A stretch of 64,000 nt of DNA from Akkermansia massiliensis (lineage in GTDB: Bacteria; Verrucomicrobiota; Verrucomicrobiia; Verrucomicrobiales; Akkermansiaceae). Positions 17,483 through 25,713 of this stretch are shown here, piece by piece (position 1 is the stretch's first letter; each line of letters opens with the position of its first letter). Location of the stretch: contig NZ_CP072036.1 of NCBI RefSeq assembly GCF_018847375.1, positions 2,170,001 to 2,234,000 of the forward strand, read 5' to 3'. A model generated the notes under the pieces. That model worked only from the letters and a program-made list of their open reading frames with translations, did not search any database and was not told the DNA's origin. Both the position numbers and the translations under genes were made by a program.

Positions 17483-19561
17483 ATGTCCAAATCCGGTGAC
17501 CCATCCTCCTCTTCTCCCAAGAAGACTTCCGCCAGCAAAAAAGCTTCTGAATCCAAGGAAAAAGTAGCATCCAAGCCTGCCGCAAAAACTTCCAAAACCA
17601 CTTCCAAGGCAGCCCCCGCCAAGGCCGCCGCTCCGGCGGCTAAAAAGCCCGCTGCCGCCAAGCCCGCAGCGGAAAAGAAAGCCCCGGTGAAAAAGGCGTC
17701 TCCGGCCCCTGCCGCCGGGAAGGCCGCAGTAGCCGCCAAAAAGGCTCCGGCAAAGGCGCCCGCGGCCGCACCGGCCAAGAAAGCCGCCGCTCCCGCCGCC
17801 AAGAAGGCTCCTGCCAAGCCGGCGGAAAAGAAACCCGCCGAAAAGAAGGCCTCCAAGCCTGCCGCTAAGGCGGAAGCTCCCAAGAAGTTGAGCGAAATCC
17901 TGGAAGAGGAACGCAAGAGGGCCGCCAGCCGCAAGGTCACGAATCCGATTGACGCCCCGGAAATCCAGGAAAAAATCCGTGAACTGATCAAGCTCGCCAA
18001 GGAGCAGGGCTACCTGACTTTTGACGATATCAATGACTCCCTTCCCAACGACATCGTTGACCAGCAGGACTACGAGGCCATCATGGACCGCCTGCGCAGC
18101 ATGGCGTTTGACATCATTGACGCGTCCGACGTGGACAGCTACACGGACCGCACCCGCATCAACACGGAGGAAGAGGACGAGGAGGAAAAGCTTGAAGCCA
18201 AGATGGACATTCTGGACGACCCCGTCCGCATGTACCTGAAGCAGATGGGCCAGGTTTCCCTGCTCACCCGTGAAGAGGAAGTGGCCATCTCCAAGAGGAT
18301 TGAGGATGCGGAACAGAACGTCCAGCGTTGCGTGCACCGCTTCGGCTTCATTGCGAACGCCTATCTGGACGTGGCCTACCGCCTGCTGGACAACGAGGAA
18401 CGCTTTGACCGCGTCATCCTTGACAAGAAGATCGACTCCCGCGAACGCTACATGAAGGGGCTGGCCCAGCTCTGCGCCCAAATCCAGCAGACCCATCAGG
18501 ACGCTTCCGGCTCCTTTCGCAAGCTGTACCGCAGCAAGGAGGCCGCCAAGTCCGTGAAGGCCCGCCAGGCGGAGTTCGACAAGATCACCGGCGTTCTGGT
18601 GAAGCTCTTCGGCCGCCTGTACTTCAAGCACAAGGTGATTGAGGATTTCTGCTCCATGATTGACGAGGCCCGCGACCGCGTGCTCCGCATGCAGAAGAAG
18701 GTAGCCCAGGACCCGTCCAACAAGGAGCTCAAGGAACACCTTGCGGAACTGGAACTGCGCATGTGGATGACTGCGGATGAAATGGGGGAAGCCTATCAGG
18801 AGCTCCGCAAGTGGCTCCGCGAAGCCCGCCGGGCCAAGGACGAAATGGTGGAAGCCAACCTGCGCCTGGTCATTTCCATTGCCAAGAAGTACACCAACCG
18901 CGGCCTTTCCTTCCTGGACCTCATTCAGGAGGGCAACATGGGCCTGATGAAGGCGGTGGAAAAGTTCGAATACCGCCGCGGCTACAAATTCTCCACGTAT
19001 GCCACCTGGTGGATCCGCCAGGCCATCACCCGCTCCATTGCGGACCAGGCCCGCACCATCCGCATTCCCGTGCACATGATTGAAACCATCAACAAGCTGA
19101 TGCGCGTTCAGAAACAGCTGGTGCAGGAATACGGCCGCGAACCTACGCCGGAGGAAATCGCGGAGGAAATCCACCTGCCCGTGGAACGCGTGCGTTCCGT
19201 GCTGAAAATGGCCCAGCAGCCCATTTCCCTGCAAGCCCCCGTAGGGGATTCCGACGACACCTCCTTTGGTGACTTCATTGAAGACAAGGCGGCGGAAAAT
19301 CCCATGGAGGAAGCCTCCTTCTCCTTCCTGAAAGAGAAAATCAAGGATGTGCTGGACACCCTTACGGACCGCGAGCGCGAGGTTATTGAACAGCGCTTCG
19401 GCCTCCGGGACGGCAGCCCCCGCACCCTGGAGGAAGTGGGGCGCCAGTTCAGCGTCACGCGGGAACGCATCCGCCAGATTGAGGCCAAGGCCCTCCGCAA
19501 GCTGCGCCATCCCACGCGCATCAGCAAGATCAAGGGATTCCTGGAAATGACGGAATCCTGA
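17483..19561 (+). CDS. rpoD: Primary RNA polymerase sigma factor with Lys/Ala/Pro-rich N-terminal tail
   Basis: A 692-residue sigma70. Region 1.2 begins near [20 protein letters not shown]. Region 2 carries [20 protein letters not shown] and [15 protein letters not shown], and region 4 ends with the helix-turn-helix [21 protein letters not shown]. It directs RNA polymerase to housekeeping promoters. About residues 10-135 are unusual: a low-complexity tail of Lys, Ala and Pro (KKAPAKP-type repeats) like histone H1 or AlgP. The ATG at 17483 gives MSKSGDP; a GTG at 17462 is in frame but less likely. It follows dnaG by 59 nt and has its own promoters. Confidence 0.96.
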   Translation: MSKSGDPSSSSPKKTSASKKASESKEKVASKPAAKTSKTTSKAAPAKAAAPAAKKPAAAKPAAEKKAPVKKASPAPAAGKAAVAAKKAPAKAPAAAPAKKAAAPAAKKAPAKPAEKKPAEKKASKPAAKAEAPKKLSEILEEERKRAASRKVTNPIDAPEIQEKIRELIKLAKEQGYLTFDDINDSLPNDIVDQQDYEAIMDRLRSMAFDIIDASDVDSYTDRTRINTEEEDEEEKLEAKMDILDDPVRMYLKQMGQVSLLTREEEVAISKRIEDAEQNVQRCVHRFGFIANAYLDVAYRLLDNEERFDRVILDKKIDSRERYMKGLAQLCAQIQQTHQDASGSFRKLYRSKEAAKSVKARQAEFDKITGVLVKLFGRLYFKHKVIEDFCSMIDEARDRVLRMQKKVAQDPSNKELKEHLAELELRMWMTADEMGEAYQELRKWLREARRAKDEMVEANLRLVISIAKKYTNRGLSFLDLIQEGNMGLMKAVEKFEYRRGYKFSTYATWWIRQAITRSIADQARTIRIPVHMIETINKLMRVQKQLVQEYGREPTPEEIAEEIHLPVERVRSVLKMAQQPISLQAPVGDSDDTSFGDFIEDKAAENPMEEASFSFLKEKIKDVLDTLTDREREVIEQRFGLRDGSPRTLEEVGRQFSVTRERIRQIEAKALRKLRHPTRISKIKGFLEMTES

Positions 19562-19599
19562 CCGGATTTGCGCCGCATGCCGTGCTACGCTCCGTGGTC

Positions 19600-20331
19600 A
19601 TGAAGACCTGCGTGGCCGCGGCATGCGGCATTTTCATTTTACTGGCTTCCTGCTCAGGCAGCGGGGAATTCAAGCCCTCTTTCAACCAGCCCCTCCAGCC
19701 CGTGATGCAGCCGGGCTTTGTGTACGTGGACCAGGTGGCCCCGCTGGTGAAGACCAACCTGAAGTATGCCGGGTATGACAATTTCGTGGGGCGTCCGCTG
19801 GACGGCTACCACGGCAGGCGCGCCATCCTGCGCACCCAGACGGCGCACGCCCTGAAAAAAGTCTCGGAAGACCTGTACAGGCAGGGCTACCTGCTGGAAA
19901 TCTATGACGCCTACCGCCCCCACACCGCCGTGCTGGACATTTGCAAATGGGGCGCGGACGCCGGAGACCAGAAGATGAAAGCCCGGTATTACCCGAACAT
20001 TGACAAGGCCAAGGTGTTCGGGGACCACTACGTGCGCGACTTCTCGGAACATTCACGCGGCGTGGCTGTGGACGTCTCCCTGCTGTATGCCAAAACCGGA
20101 AAGCCCGTGGACATGGGCGGCCATCATGACCTGCTGGACCCCAGTTCCGCTACGGACACCGCGCTGGTGACCCCGGCCCAGCACCGGAACCGGATGATTC
20201 TGAAAAAGGCTTTTGAAAAGCAGGGATTCGCCAACTATTCTCCGGAATGGTGGCACTACCGCCTGCTGAATGAACCCGCGCCCTCCCTGCATTATTACTT
20301 CCCGGTGTGGGACGGCATGGCCTCCCGGTAA
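19600..20331 (+). CDS. D-Ala-D-Ala dipeptidase family lipoprotein (VanX/DdpX type)
   Basis: A 243-residue zinc dipeptidase candidate with a lipoprotein signal (CGIFILLASC). The family's metal and catalytic motifs are clear: SEHSRGVAVDVSLLY (SxHxxGxAxD) and EWWHYRLL (ExxH). DAYRPHTAV supplies the conserved Arg. It would cleave D-Ala-D-Ala released from peptidoglycan in the periplasm. Recycling is more likely than vancomycin resistance, since no vanA/vanH partners are present. The ATG at 19600 is chosen over an in-frame GTG at 19582 because the signal peptide starts there. Confidence 0.9.
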   Translation: MKTCVAAACGIFILLASCSGSGEFKPSFNQPLQPVMQPGFVYVDQVAPLVKTNLKYAGYDNFVGRPLDGYHGRRAILRTQTAHALKKVSEDLYRQGYLLEIYDAYRPHTAVLDICKWGADAGDQKMKARYYPNIDKAKVFGDHYVRDFSEHSRGVAVDVSLLYAKTGKPVDMGGHHDLLDPSSATDTALVTPAQHRNRMILKKAFEKQGFANYSPEWWHYRLLNEPAPSLHYYFPVWDGMASR

Positions 20332-20426
20332 ATCTTTGACGCGTCCGCTGTCACGGACCGGGCATTTTATCCTTTGATTTTTTTCCGACGGAAATAGGAT
20401 GGCGGAATACTGAAGAATTTGACCAG

Positions 20427-21479
20427 ATGAAAGAAGAACATTCCCATGATTCCGCCGTGCAGCCCGAAGCCTACCGCTGGGCTGCCGTAATGGCCCTCCC
20501 TCTGCGTCTGGTAGTAGGCTGGACGTACTTCTCCGCGTTCTGGCGCCGCCTGGTGCTGGAAAACAAGCTGATTCCGGATGATCCGGGATATATCGGCGTC
20601 AAATTCAACCACTTCCTTCCCAATGCGCTGGGAATCAAGCCGGTCATTGAATATCTGGTGACGCACCCGTCCGAACTCTGGTGGTTCATGGTGGCGTTTA
20701 CCATCATTGAATTCCTGGTGGGGCTGATGCTCATGCTGGGGCTGCTGACGCGCCTGGCGAGCGTGGGCGTTTTCTGCCTGGCGCTGGGCATTCTGCTGGG
20801 TTCCGGCTGGCTGGGAACCACTTGCCTGGACGAATGGCAGATAGGCATTCTGGGCATGTGCGCCGGACTGCTCCTGTTCCTGACCGGGGGCGGTTCCTGT
20901 TCGCTGGACGGCAGGCTTTCCAAACTTCCGTGCTGCGCGCGCCGTTCCTCCCTGTTTGCCTGGGTGGGGTCCGGTCCGCTGCCGCTGGGATACGGCCGCA
21001 TGGCCCGCGTTTCCATCTGGGGAGCCGTGTTCATGATGCTGGTCACGCTAGGAACCAACCAGTTCTTTCATGGCGGCGTATGGGGGCCGCTCCATAACAA
21101 ATCCGTGAAGCCCCTGCTGGAAGTCAGCGGGGCCTCCCTGTCCGGGCAGGAATTGCGCTTCAACGTATTCCGCACGGAAGGCGTGGATACCTACGGCTCC
21201 TTCCTCGTCCGCATCAGGCTGACGGACGGCCAGGGCAACACCCTGTGGAAAATGGAGGCGGACCAGCTTTCCGCGCTTCCCCCCTCCGCTATGGAGAACG
21301 CTTATCTGGCAAAGGTCAAGCCGGGTGCCTTCGGGCTGGTCGTTCCGCTGGGGGCCAGGGCCGGCGTAACACTCCCCGCCGCGCTTTCTGCGGTTCCGGA
21401 AGGTCCGCTTTCCGTAGTGCTGACGGATGTAAGCGGCAAGGAATGGTCCGCCCCGGTCCGGAAGGCCGGCGGCGTATGA
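20427..21479 (+). CDS. DoxD-DoxA-like fusion membrane protein (thiosulfate:quinone oxidoreductase family)
   Basis: A 350-residue inner-membrane protein. The N-terminal half (about 20-165) has four hydrophobic segments and reads like the TQO small subunit DoxD within the DoxX family (RLVVGWTYFSAFWRR, LGLLTRLASVGVF). After another membrane segment near 200, the C-terminal half (about 215-345) contains GGVWGPLHNKSVKP and a beta-rich domain resembling DoxA. Related fusions occur in Bacteroidetes. Thiosulfate oxidation is not established; a quinone-linked redox role is inference. It is monocistronic as far as can be seen. Confidence 0.7.
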   Translation: MKEEHSHDSAVQPEAYRWAAVMALPLRLVVGWTYFSAFWRRLVLENKLIPDDPGYIGVKFNHFLPNALGIKPVIEYLVTHPSELWWFMVAFTIIEFLVGLMLMLGLLTRLASVGVFCLALGILLGSGWLGTTCLDEWQIGILGMCAGLLLFLTGGGSCSLDGRLSKLPCCARRSSLFAWVGSGPLPLGYGRMARVSIWGAVFMMLVTLGTNQFFHGGVWGPLHNKSVKPLLEVSGASLSGQELRFNVFRTEGVDTYGSFLVRIRLTDGQGNTLWKMEADQLSALPPSAMENAYLAKVKPGAFGLVVPLGARAGVTLPAALSAVPEGPLSVVLTDVSGKEWSAPVRKAGGV

Positions 21480-21661
21480 GCGACCCCGGAAGAAGGAGAA
21501 AGGCGGGATAAAAGGAAAGAATTCCCGGCTGGGGATTCTTTCCGGAGGTGGCTATGTTTGTCCGTGCCGCGCTGTTTTTCATCTTCGAGAGCTTCTTTGT
21601 TTCAAAGCGATACGTTCCTTTCCATCTTGACAGAATGAAGGGAGGGGATAAAAGGGGAGTA

Positions 21662-22066
21662 ATGAAAACTACCCTGATCATACTCTGTCTCGTCTGCTTT
21701 TCGGCCGTTTCCCCGGCGGAAGAAACCTTGAAATCCCTTCTCAAGGAAAGGGAACGGCTTTTATCCAGCATGGCTGAACTGGCGCAGGAACAGTACAAGT
21801 CCGGCATGGTTCCCTGGGAGGAAGTGACCCGGGCCAACTTGAACTTGCTGGAATTCCGCCGAAACAACGCCGGATCTCTGAAAGAAGCCATCGCCGTCCA
21901 GAAGGAACTGGTCAAGTATCTGGAGCAGCTCTTTCGGGATGCGGAAAAGGCCTATGCTTCCAGCGTGGGAGATAAAATGATGGTTCTCAAGGGCCGGGAC
22001 GCATGGCTTGCCGCCAAGTGCACCCTGCTGTCCATGGAGAGCCGTTTGGGAGGGGAAGGGAAGTAG
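21662..22066 (+). CDS. Small exported coiled-coil protein, TolC-helix-like
   Basis: A 134-residue protein of unknown function. A signal peptide ([21 protein letters not shown]) precedes almost continuous helix. [24 protein letters not shown] resembles the helical hairpin pattern of TolC-type outer-membrane factors, but the protein is far too short to be one. The frame is open upstream to 21548; the ATG at 21662 is chosen for the signal peptide and the purine-rich GGGGAG just before it. A terminator-like hairpin follows at 22100. Confidence 0.65.
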   Translation: MKTTLIILCLVCFSAVSPAEETLKSLLKERERLLSSMAELAQEQYKSGMVPWEEVTRANLNLLEFRRNNAGSLKEAIAVQKELVKYLEQLFRDAEKAYASSVGDKMMVLKGRDAWLAAKCTLLSMESRLGGEGK

Positions 22067-22099
22067 CCGGAAGCTGCGGCCGCACGGTGGCGGTATAAA

Positions 22100-22123
22100 C
22101 GGCATTTGTTCATGCCGGGTTTT
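22100..22123 (+). terminator. Rho-independent terminator after the 21.7-kb gene
   Basis: Stem CGGCAT / ATGCCG with a TTGTTC loop, then GGTTTTT. Confidence 0.5.
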
Positions 22124-22291
22124 TCCATGCCGCTGAAAGGCGCGCATGGCTGTTGTGAATGATGGTTCCCCGTATTGGGAAAGCCCCTGTTTTCTTTCCG
22201 GACGCGGGAGGCCAGGGTATTCGTGCAGCGTTTGCCGCTGGACGCGTCCTTTCCGGATGCGGCGGCAAACCGCAACCCATGTTGAAACATC

Positions 22292-22705
22292 ATGTCTGAC
22301 GAGAAAAATAATGATTCATCCTTCCATTTTCCGGAATCGGATGAAAAGCAGTTCCTGGAAAAAATGGAACGGCTGGAAGGCAAGCTGGATGATCTGGAGC
22401 AGCAAGTGCTCCAGGCTCTGTCTGAAGTGGAAATCCCGAATACCTGGCTGGAGGAATGGGAAAAGTTTACGAACTCTGCGCCTGAACCCGGCGAACGGGA
22501 AATCAGGAAGTGGGTGGAAACCCAATTGGGCAAGCTGAAGGGGTTTGAAGCCCTGGACCAACTGGAACAGAACCAGATCGCGTCTCTATACCAGGACGCC
22601 CTCCTGTTCTCCCGGGAGATTTTGTCCAGAAAAGAGCAATTGGGCGGCACGCTGACGGATGAAGAACGTGATGTGCTGAATTATATTCAAAATTCAATTC
22701 GATAA
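22292..22705 (+). CDS. Small acidic hypothetical protein upstream of a lipase
   Basis: A 137-residue, highly charged, mostly helical cytoplasmic protein (FLEKMERLEGKLDDLEQQVLQALSEVEIPNTWLEEWEKF). No signal peptide and no family recognised. Its stop is 5 nt before the lipase-like gene, which indicates translational coupling and suggests that the two products act together. It might be a chaperone, inhibitor or adaptor for the downstream enzyme; that is inference only. Confidence 0.65.
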   Translation: MSDEKNNDSSFHFPESDEKQFLEKMERLEGKLDDLEQQVLQALSEVEIPNTWLEEWEKFTNSAPEPGEREIRKWVETQLGKLKGFEALDQLEQNQIASLYQDALLFSREILSRKEQLGGTLTDEERDVLNYIQNSIR

Positions 22706-22710
22706 ATACC

Positions 22711-23715
22711 ATGACTCCATTACTTCATCTCAGGCACTTGTTTGACTTTATAGCAACCAGGTATTTTTCCCGCCAGGATGGAAGGCGCAGGCTGGATGCC
22801 TTTCTCGTTCAGGAAGGCCATGCGGCGCTTCCTCATTATAATTATATCATGGAAAGGCTTTCGGGGTTGCCTCTGACCCGGCATTCCGCCTTAGTCCAGA
22901 TATTGGCCGGCATTGTGACGGCGGTGATAAGTTGCCGCCTCCATTACAGGGACAATACGCATTATCCTGCCCGCATTCCCACTTGGATCACTTTTTCCCG
23001 GTATGCCTACCTTAATCCGGGAGCCGGAGGGTATCTGATGGGAATGGCGCCGCATCCGGACGCAGCCCTTCTGCCAGGCGTTCCATTGTCCTCCCTGAAT
23101 CATGCCTTCTCTCCTTTTGGCGGTGCAACCGGGTACGATCCCGTTAGTGGGCATGTCCATGTGCGCCATGGGTTTAATGCCTACATCAAGTGCTCGGGCA
23201 ATAACATTTATGTTGCCTTCCGGGGGACGGATACGGGACATTGGGGTGTCTTGGTTCCCAACGTATTGACGGATATTTTCCAGTTGTATTCCTGTGACAT
23301 TTGCTACGTTAGGGCGGCGGGACTGATTCGCCATTTGTTGAATCATGTGCCGGGAATAGTGTCCTTGCAGGCCACCGGGCATTCCCTGGGAGGCGGCATG
23401 GCCCAATTCGGGGTGGCGGCCAATGTAGGGTCTCCTCTCCCGGTTGGCGGCGTTGCGGTGAATGCTGCGGGATTGTCTGGTAATTCCTTGCAGGCGCTGG
23501 GTGCAGACCGTTTGGCGGCCGCTGCCGGCGTCTTGGACCATATAACCACTTACTGTGATCCGGTCAGTACGTATGGCGGAGGATTGGTGGGCGGCCGGTA
23601 CCGCATCCCCAGGCAGAACGCGCCCCTTTCCAACGGCCATGGCATTGCCGATGTAGCCGCCTGTTATATGGCGGCGGCAGGGGGTGGGGGAAACATCCCG
23701 GCAGATCCTCGCTAG
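22711..23715 (+). CDS. Lipase (class 3)-like alpha/beta hydrolase
   Basis: A 334-residue hydrolase with the nucleophile-elbow motif GHSLGGG near residue 224. Preceding NIYVAFRGTD is the usual class 3 lipase oxyanion strand. Candidate acid and base are the Asp in TYCDPVSTYGG and the His in LSNGHGIADV, in correct order. There is no signal peptide; the first 110 residues are helical and not recognised. Substrate is unknown. It is coupled to the small acidic protein 5 nt upstream and convergent with the rpiB-glyA gene. Confidence 0.78.
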   Translation: MTPLLHLRHLFDFIATRYFSRQDGRRRLDAFLVQEGHAALPHYNYIMERLSGLPLTRHSALVQILAGIVTAVISCRLHYRDNTHYPARIPTWITFSRYAYLNPGAGGYLMGMAPHPDAALLPGVPLSSLNHAFSPFGGATGYDPVSGHVHVRHGFNAYIKCSGNNIYVAFRGTDTGHWGVLVPNVLTDIFQLYSCDICYVRAAGLIRHLLNHVPGIVSLQATGHSLGGGMAQFGVAANVGSPLPVGGVAVNAAGLSGNSLQALGADRLAAAAGVLDHITTYCDPVSTYGGGLVGGRYRIPRQNAPLSNGHGIADVAACYMAAAGGGGNIPADPR

Positions 23716-23788
23716 TGTACCGGAGGGAGTTGAACGCGGAAAGGGGAGCCCCTTGAAGCAGCTCCCGGCACTTCCCTCTTTTCTTGTG

Positions 23789-23828
23789 AAAAACGCAAGC
23801 CGTCCCATTGCTGGCAATGGGACGGCTT
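23789..23828 (-). terminator. Terminator of the rpiB-glyA gene
   Basis: A perfect 14-bp stem (AAGCCGTCCCATTG pairs with CAATGGGACGGCTT, loop CTGG/CCAG), followed on the minus strand by GCGTTTTT. It lies between the convergent lipase and rpiB-glyA genes. Confidence 0.85.
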
Positions 23829-23849
23829 GAACGTGAAAGAGCAATTTGA

Positions 23850-25550
23850 TTAGTGAGGCAGGCGGAAGTTGCGGTTGAAAGCGGAGACTTCCTCCTTGAG
23901 CTGGGCGAAGCCGTCCGGGTTCGGGCAGACCTGGTCGCCTACGTACAGGGCCAGGGCGCGGGCGATGAATTCCGCTACCTGTTCCACGTCTTTTTCCTTC
24001 ATGCCGCGGGTGGTCACAGCGGGCGTGCCGATGCGGATGCCGGAGGGCTTCATGGGGGAACCCGTGTCAAACGGGATGGCATTCTTGTTCACGGTGATGC
24101 CCACGCGGTCCAGGGCTTCCTGTGCGTCCGCCCCGTTGATGCCCTTGTTGCGGAGGTCCACCATGAATACGTGGTTGTCCGTGCCGTTGGAGACGACGCG
24201 GAAGCCGAGTTCCGCCATTTTGTCCGCCATGGCCCTGGCGTTTTTCACGACCTGGGCCGCATAGTCCTTGAATTCGGGTTTCAGCGCTTCCCCGAAGCAG
24301 GCCGCCTTAGCGGCAATCACGTGCATGAGGGGGCCGCCCTGCATGCCGGGGAAGACGGCGGCGTCAAGCTTCTTGGCGTATTCCTCCTTGCAGATCACGA
24401 AGCCGCCGCGCGGGCCGCGCAGGGATTTGTGCGTGGTGGAGGAGACGAAGTCCGCATAGGGAACCGGGTTCGGATGCTGTCCGCCGGCCACCAGGCCCGC
24501 GATATGGGCCATGTCCACGAACAGGTAGGCGCCGCAGGCCTTGGCGATTTGGCCCATGCGTTCAAAGTCGATCGTGCGGGAATAGGCGCTGGCTCCGGCC
24601 GTGATCATCTGCGGCTTCACTTCCAGGGCCAGTTTTTCCAGCGCGTCATAGTCGATGGCTTCCGTTTCCTGGGATACGCCGTAGTGAACTACGTTGTACA
24701 GCTTGCCGGAGAAGTTCGCGCGGTGGCCGTGGGTGAGGTGGCCGCCATGGGAAAGGTCCATCGTAAGAATGGTGTCGCCGGGCTTCAATACGGAGAAGTA
24801 AACGGCCATATTGGCCTGGGAGCCGGAGTGGGGCTGCACGTTGGCATGGTCCCCGCCGAAGATTTTCAGCACGCGGTTAATGGCAAGCTGTTCCACCTTG
24901 TCCACTACCTCGCAGCCGCCGTACCAGCGCTTGCTGGGATAGCCTTCCGCGTATTTGTTGGTCAGCAGGGAGCCCTGGGCTTCCCGGACGGAGGGGGAGG
25001 CGAAGTTTTCAGAGGCGATCAGCTCAATGTTGTTGCTTTCGCGGCGGCCTTCCTCCTGGATGAACGCGGCCAGTTCGGGGTCCGTCCATTGCAGGGGGCT
25101 GCCGGAGGATTTGACGACGCGGCGTTCATGGCGGCCGCCTTCAAAGTCCGCGTGCAGCCATGCGTCCAGCACGTCTTCCACGCTTTCATTGTCCACATAG
25201 GCGGAGGCTAGGCACAGCAGGTTGGAATCGTTGTGCTGGCGGGAAAGGGCCGCGGCGGGGGCCGTGCGGCAGAGGGCGGCGCGCACGCCCACCCAGCGGT
25301 TGGCGGCGATGCTCATGCCGATGCCGGACCGGCAGATGAGGATGCCGCGGTCGTTGGTACCGTCAGCAATGCTGCTTGCAACTTCATTGGCGTAGTCGGA
25401 ATAATCGCAGGAATTCTTGGTCATGGTACCCATGTCGGTCACTTCATGGCCCCATGCCTTGAGGAGTTCTACTACGGTTTCCTTGAGGTCGACTCCGGCG
25501 TGGTCCGCGCCGATGGCAATTTTATATGTCGTATTCATGATGGTGCTCAT
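23850..25550 (-). CDS. glyA: Fused ribose-5-phosphate isomerase B - serine hydroxymethyltransferase
   Basis: One uninterrupted 566-residue frame encodes two enzymes. Residues about 5-150 are Rpi[23 protein letters not shown] with the catalytic Cys kept, LSRQHNDSN with the active-site His, and EGGRHERRV. It would interconvert ribose-5-P and ribulose-5-P. Residues about 160-566 are full-length PLP-dependent [25 protein letters not shown], and the PLP-lysine motif [13 protein letters not shown]. It makes glycine and methylene-THF from serine. The RpiB loop reads CRSG rather than CGTG. ATG at 25550 is chosen; 25538 is an alternative. It is monocistronic with a promoter and a strong terminator. 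Confidence 0.95.
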   Translation of the reverse strand: MSTIMNTTYKIAIGADHAGVDLKETVVELLKAWGHEVTDMGTMTKNSCDYSDYANEVASSIADGTNDRGILICRSGIGMSIAANRWVGVRAALCRTAPAAALSRQHNDSNLLCLASAYVDNESVEDVLDAWLHADFEGGRHERRVVKSSGSPLQWTDPELAAFIQEEGRRESNNIELIASENFASPSVREAQGSLLTNKYAEGYPSKRWYGGCEVVDKVEQLAINRVLKIFGGDHANVQPHSGSQANMAVYFSVLKPGDTILTMDLSHGGHLTHGHRANFSGKLYNVVHYGVSQETEAIDYDALEKLALEVKPQMITAGASAYSRTIDFERMGQIAKACGAYLFVDMAHIAGLVAGGQHPNPVPYADFVSSTTHKSLRGPRGGFVICKEEYAKKLDAAVFPGMQGGPLMHVIAAKAACFGEALKPEFKDYAAQVVKNARAMADKMAELGFRVVSNGTDNHVFMVDLRNKGINGADAQEALDRVGITVNKNAIPFDTGSPMKPSGIRIGTPAVTTRGMKEKDVEQVAEFIARALALYVGDQVCPNPDGFAQLKEEVSAFNRNFRLPH

Positions 25551-25565
25551 TGCTGACGGGCAAGG

Positions 25566-25594
25566 ATACTGCCTTATTTCACCCCGGCTGGCAA
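25566..25594 (-). promoter_or_regulatory. Putative promoter of rpiB-glyA
   Basis: Minus strand TTGCCA (25594-25589), 17-nt spacer, CAGTAT (25571-25566), 15 nt before the ATG at 25550. Confidence 0.5.
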
Positions 25595-25650
25595 GTCCCG
25601 GATTCATTCCGGCACGTTCCGGAAGGAGCGGCGGCCGCCTTTTGCCCCGG

Positions 25651-25685
25651 AAAAAAAGGACCCCGGTTCCTGGAGGAAACCGGGG
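25651..25685 (-). terminator. Terminator of the prc gene
   Basis: Stem CCCCGGTT / AACCGGGG followed on the minus strand by TCC and a run of seven T. It starts 28 nt after the protease stop codon. Confidence 0.85.
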
Positions 25686-25713
25686 CGAGTGGGAAGGAAT
25701 GGGGAAGGGACCG

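Noticed and set aside
17174..19510. Long minus-strand open frame of 778 codons
   Set aside because: It is antisense to rpoD and dnaG; its Gly/Leu/Phe-rich stretch is simply the reverse of the Lys/Ala/Pro tail.
19600..20331. Vancomycin resistance gene (vanX)
   Set aside because: The family match is good, but there are no vanA, vanH, vanR or vanS genes and the protein is a lipoprotein, so a cell-wall recycling dipeptidase is more likely.
23853..25211. Plus-strand open frame of 452 codons
   Set aside because: Antisense shadow of the rpiB-glyA gene.
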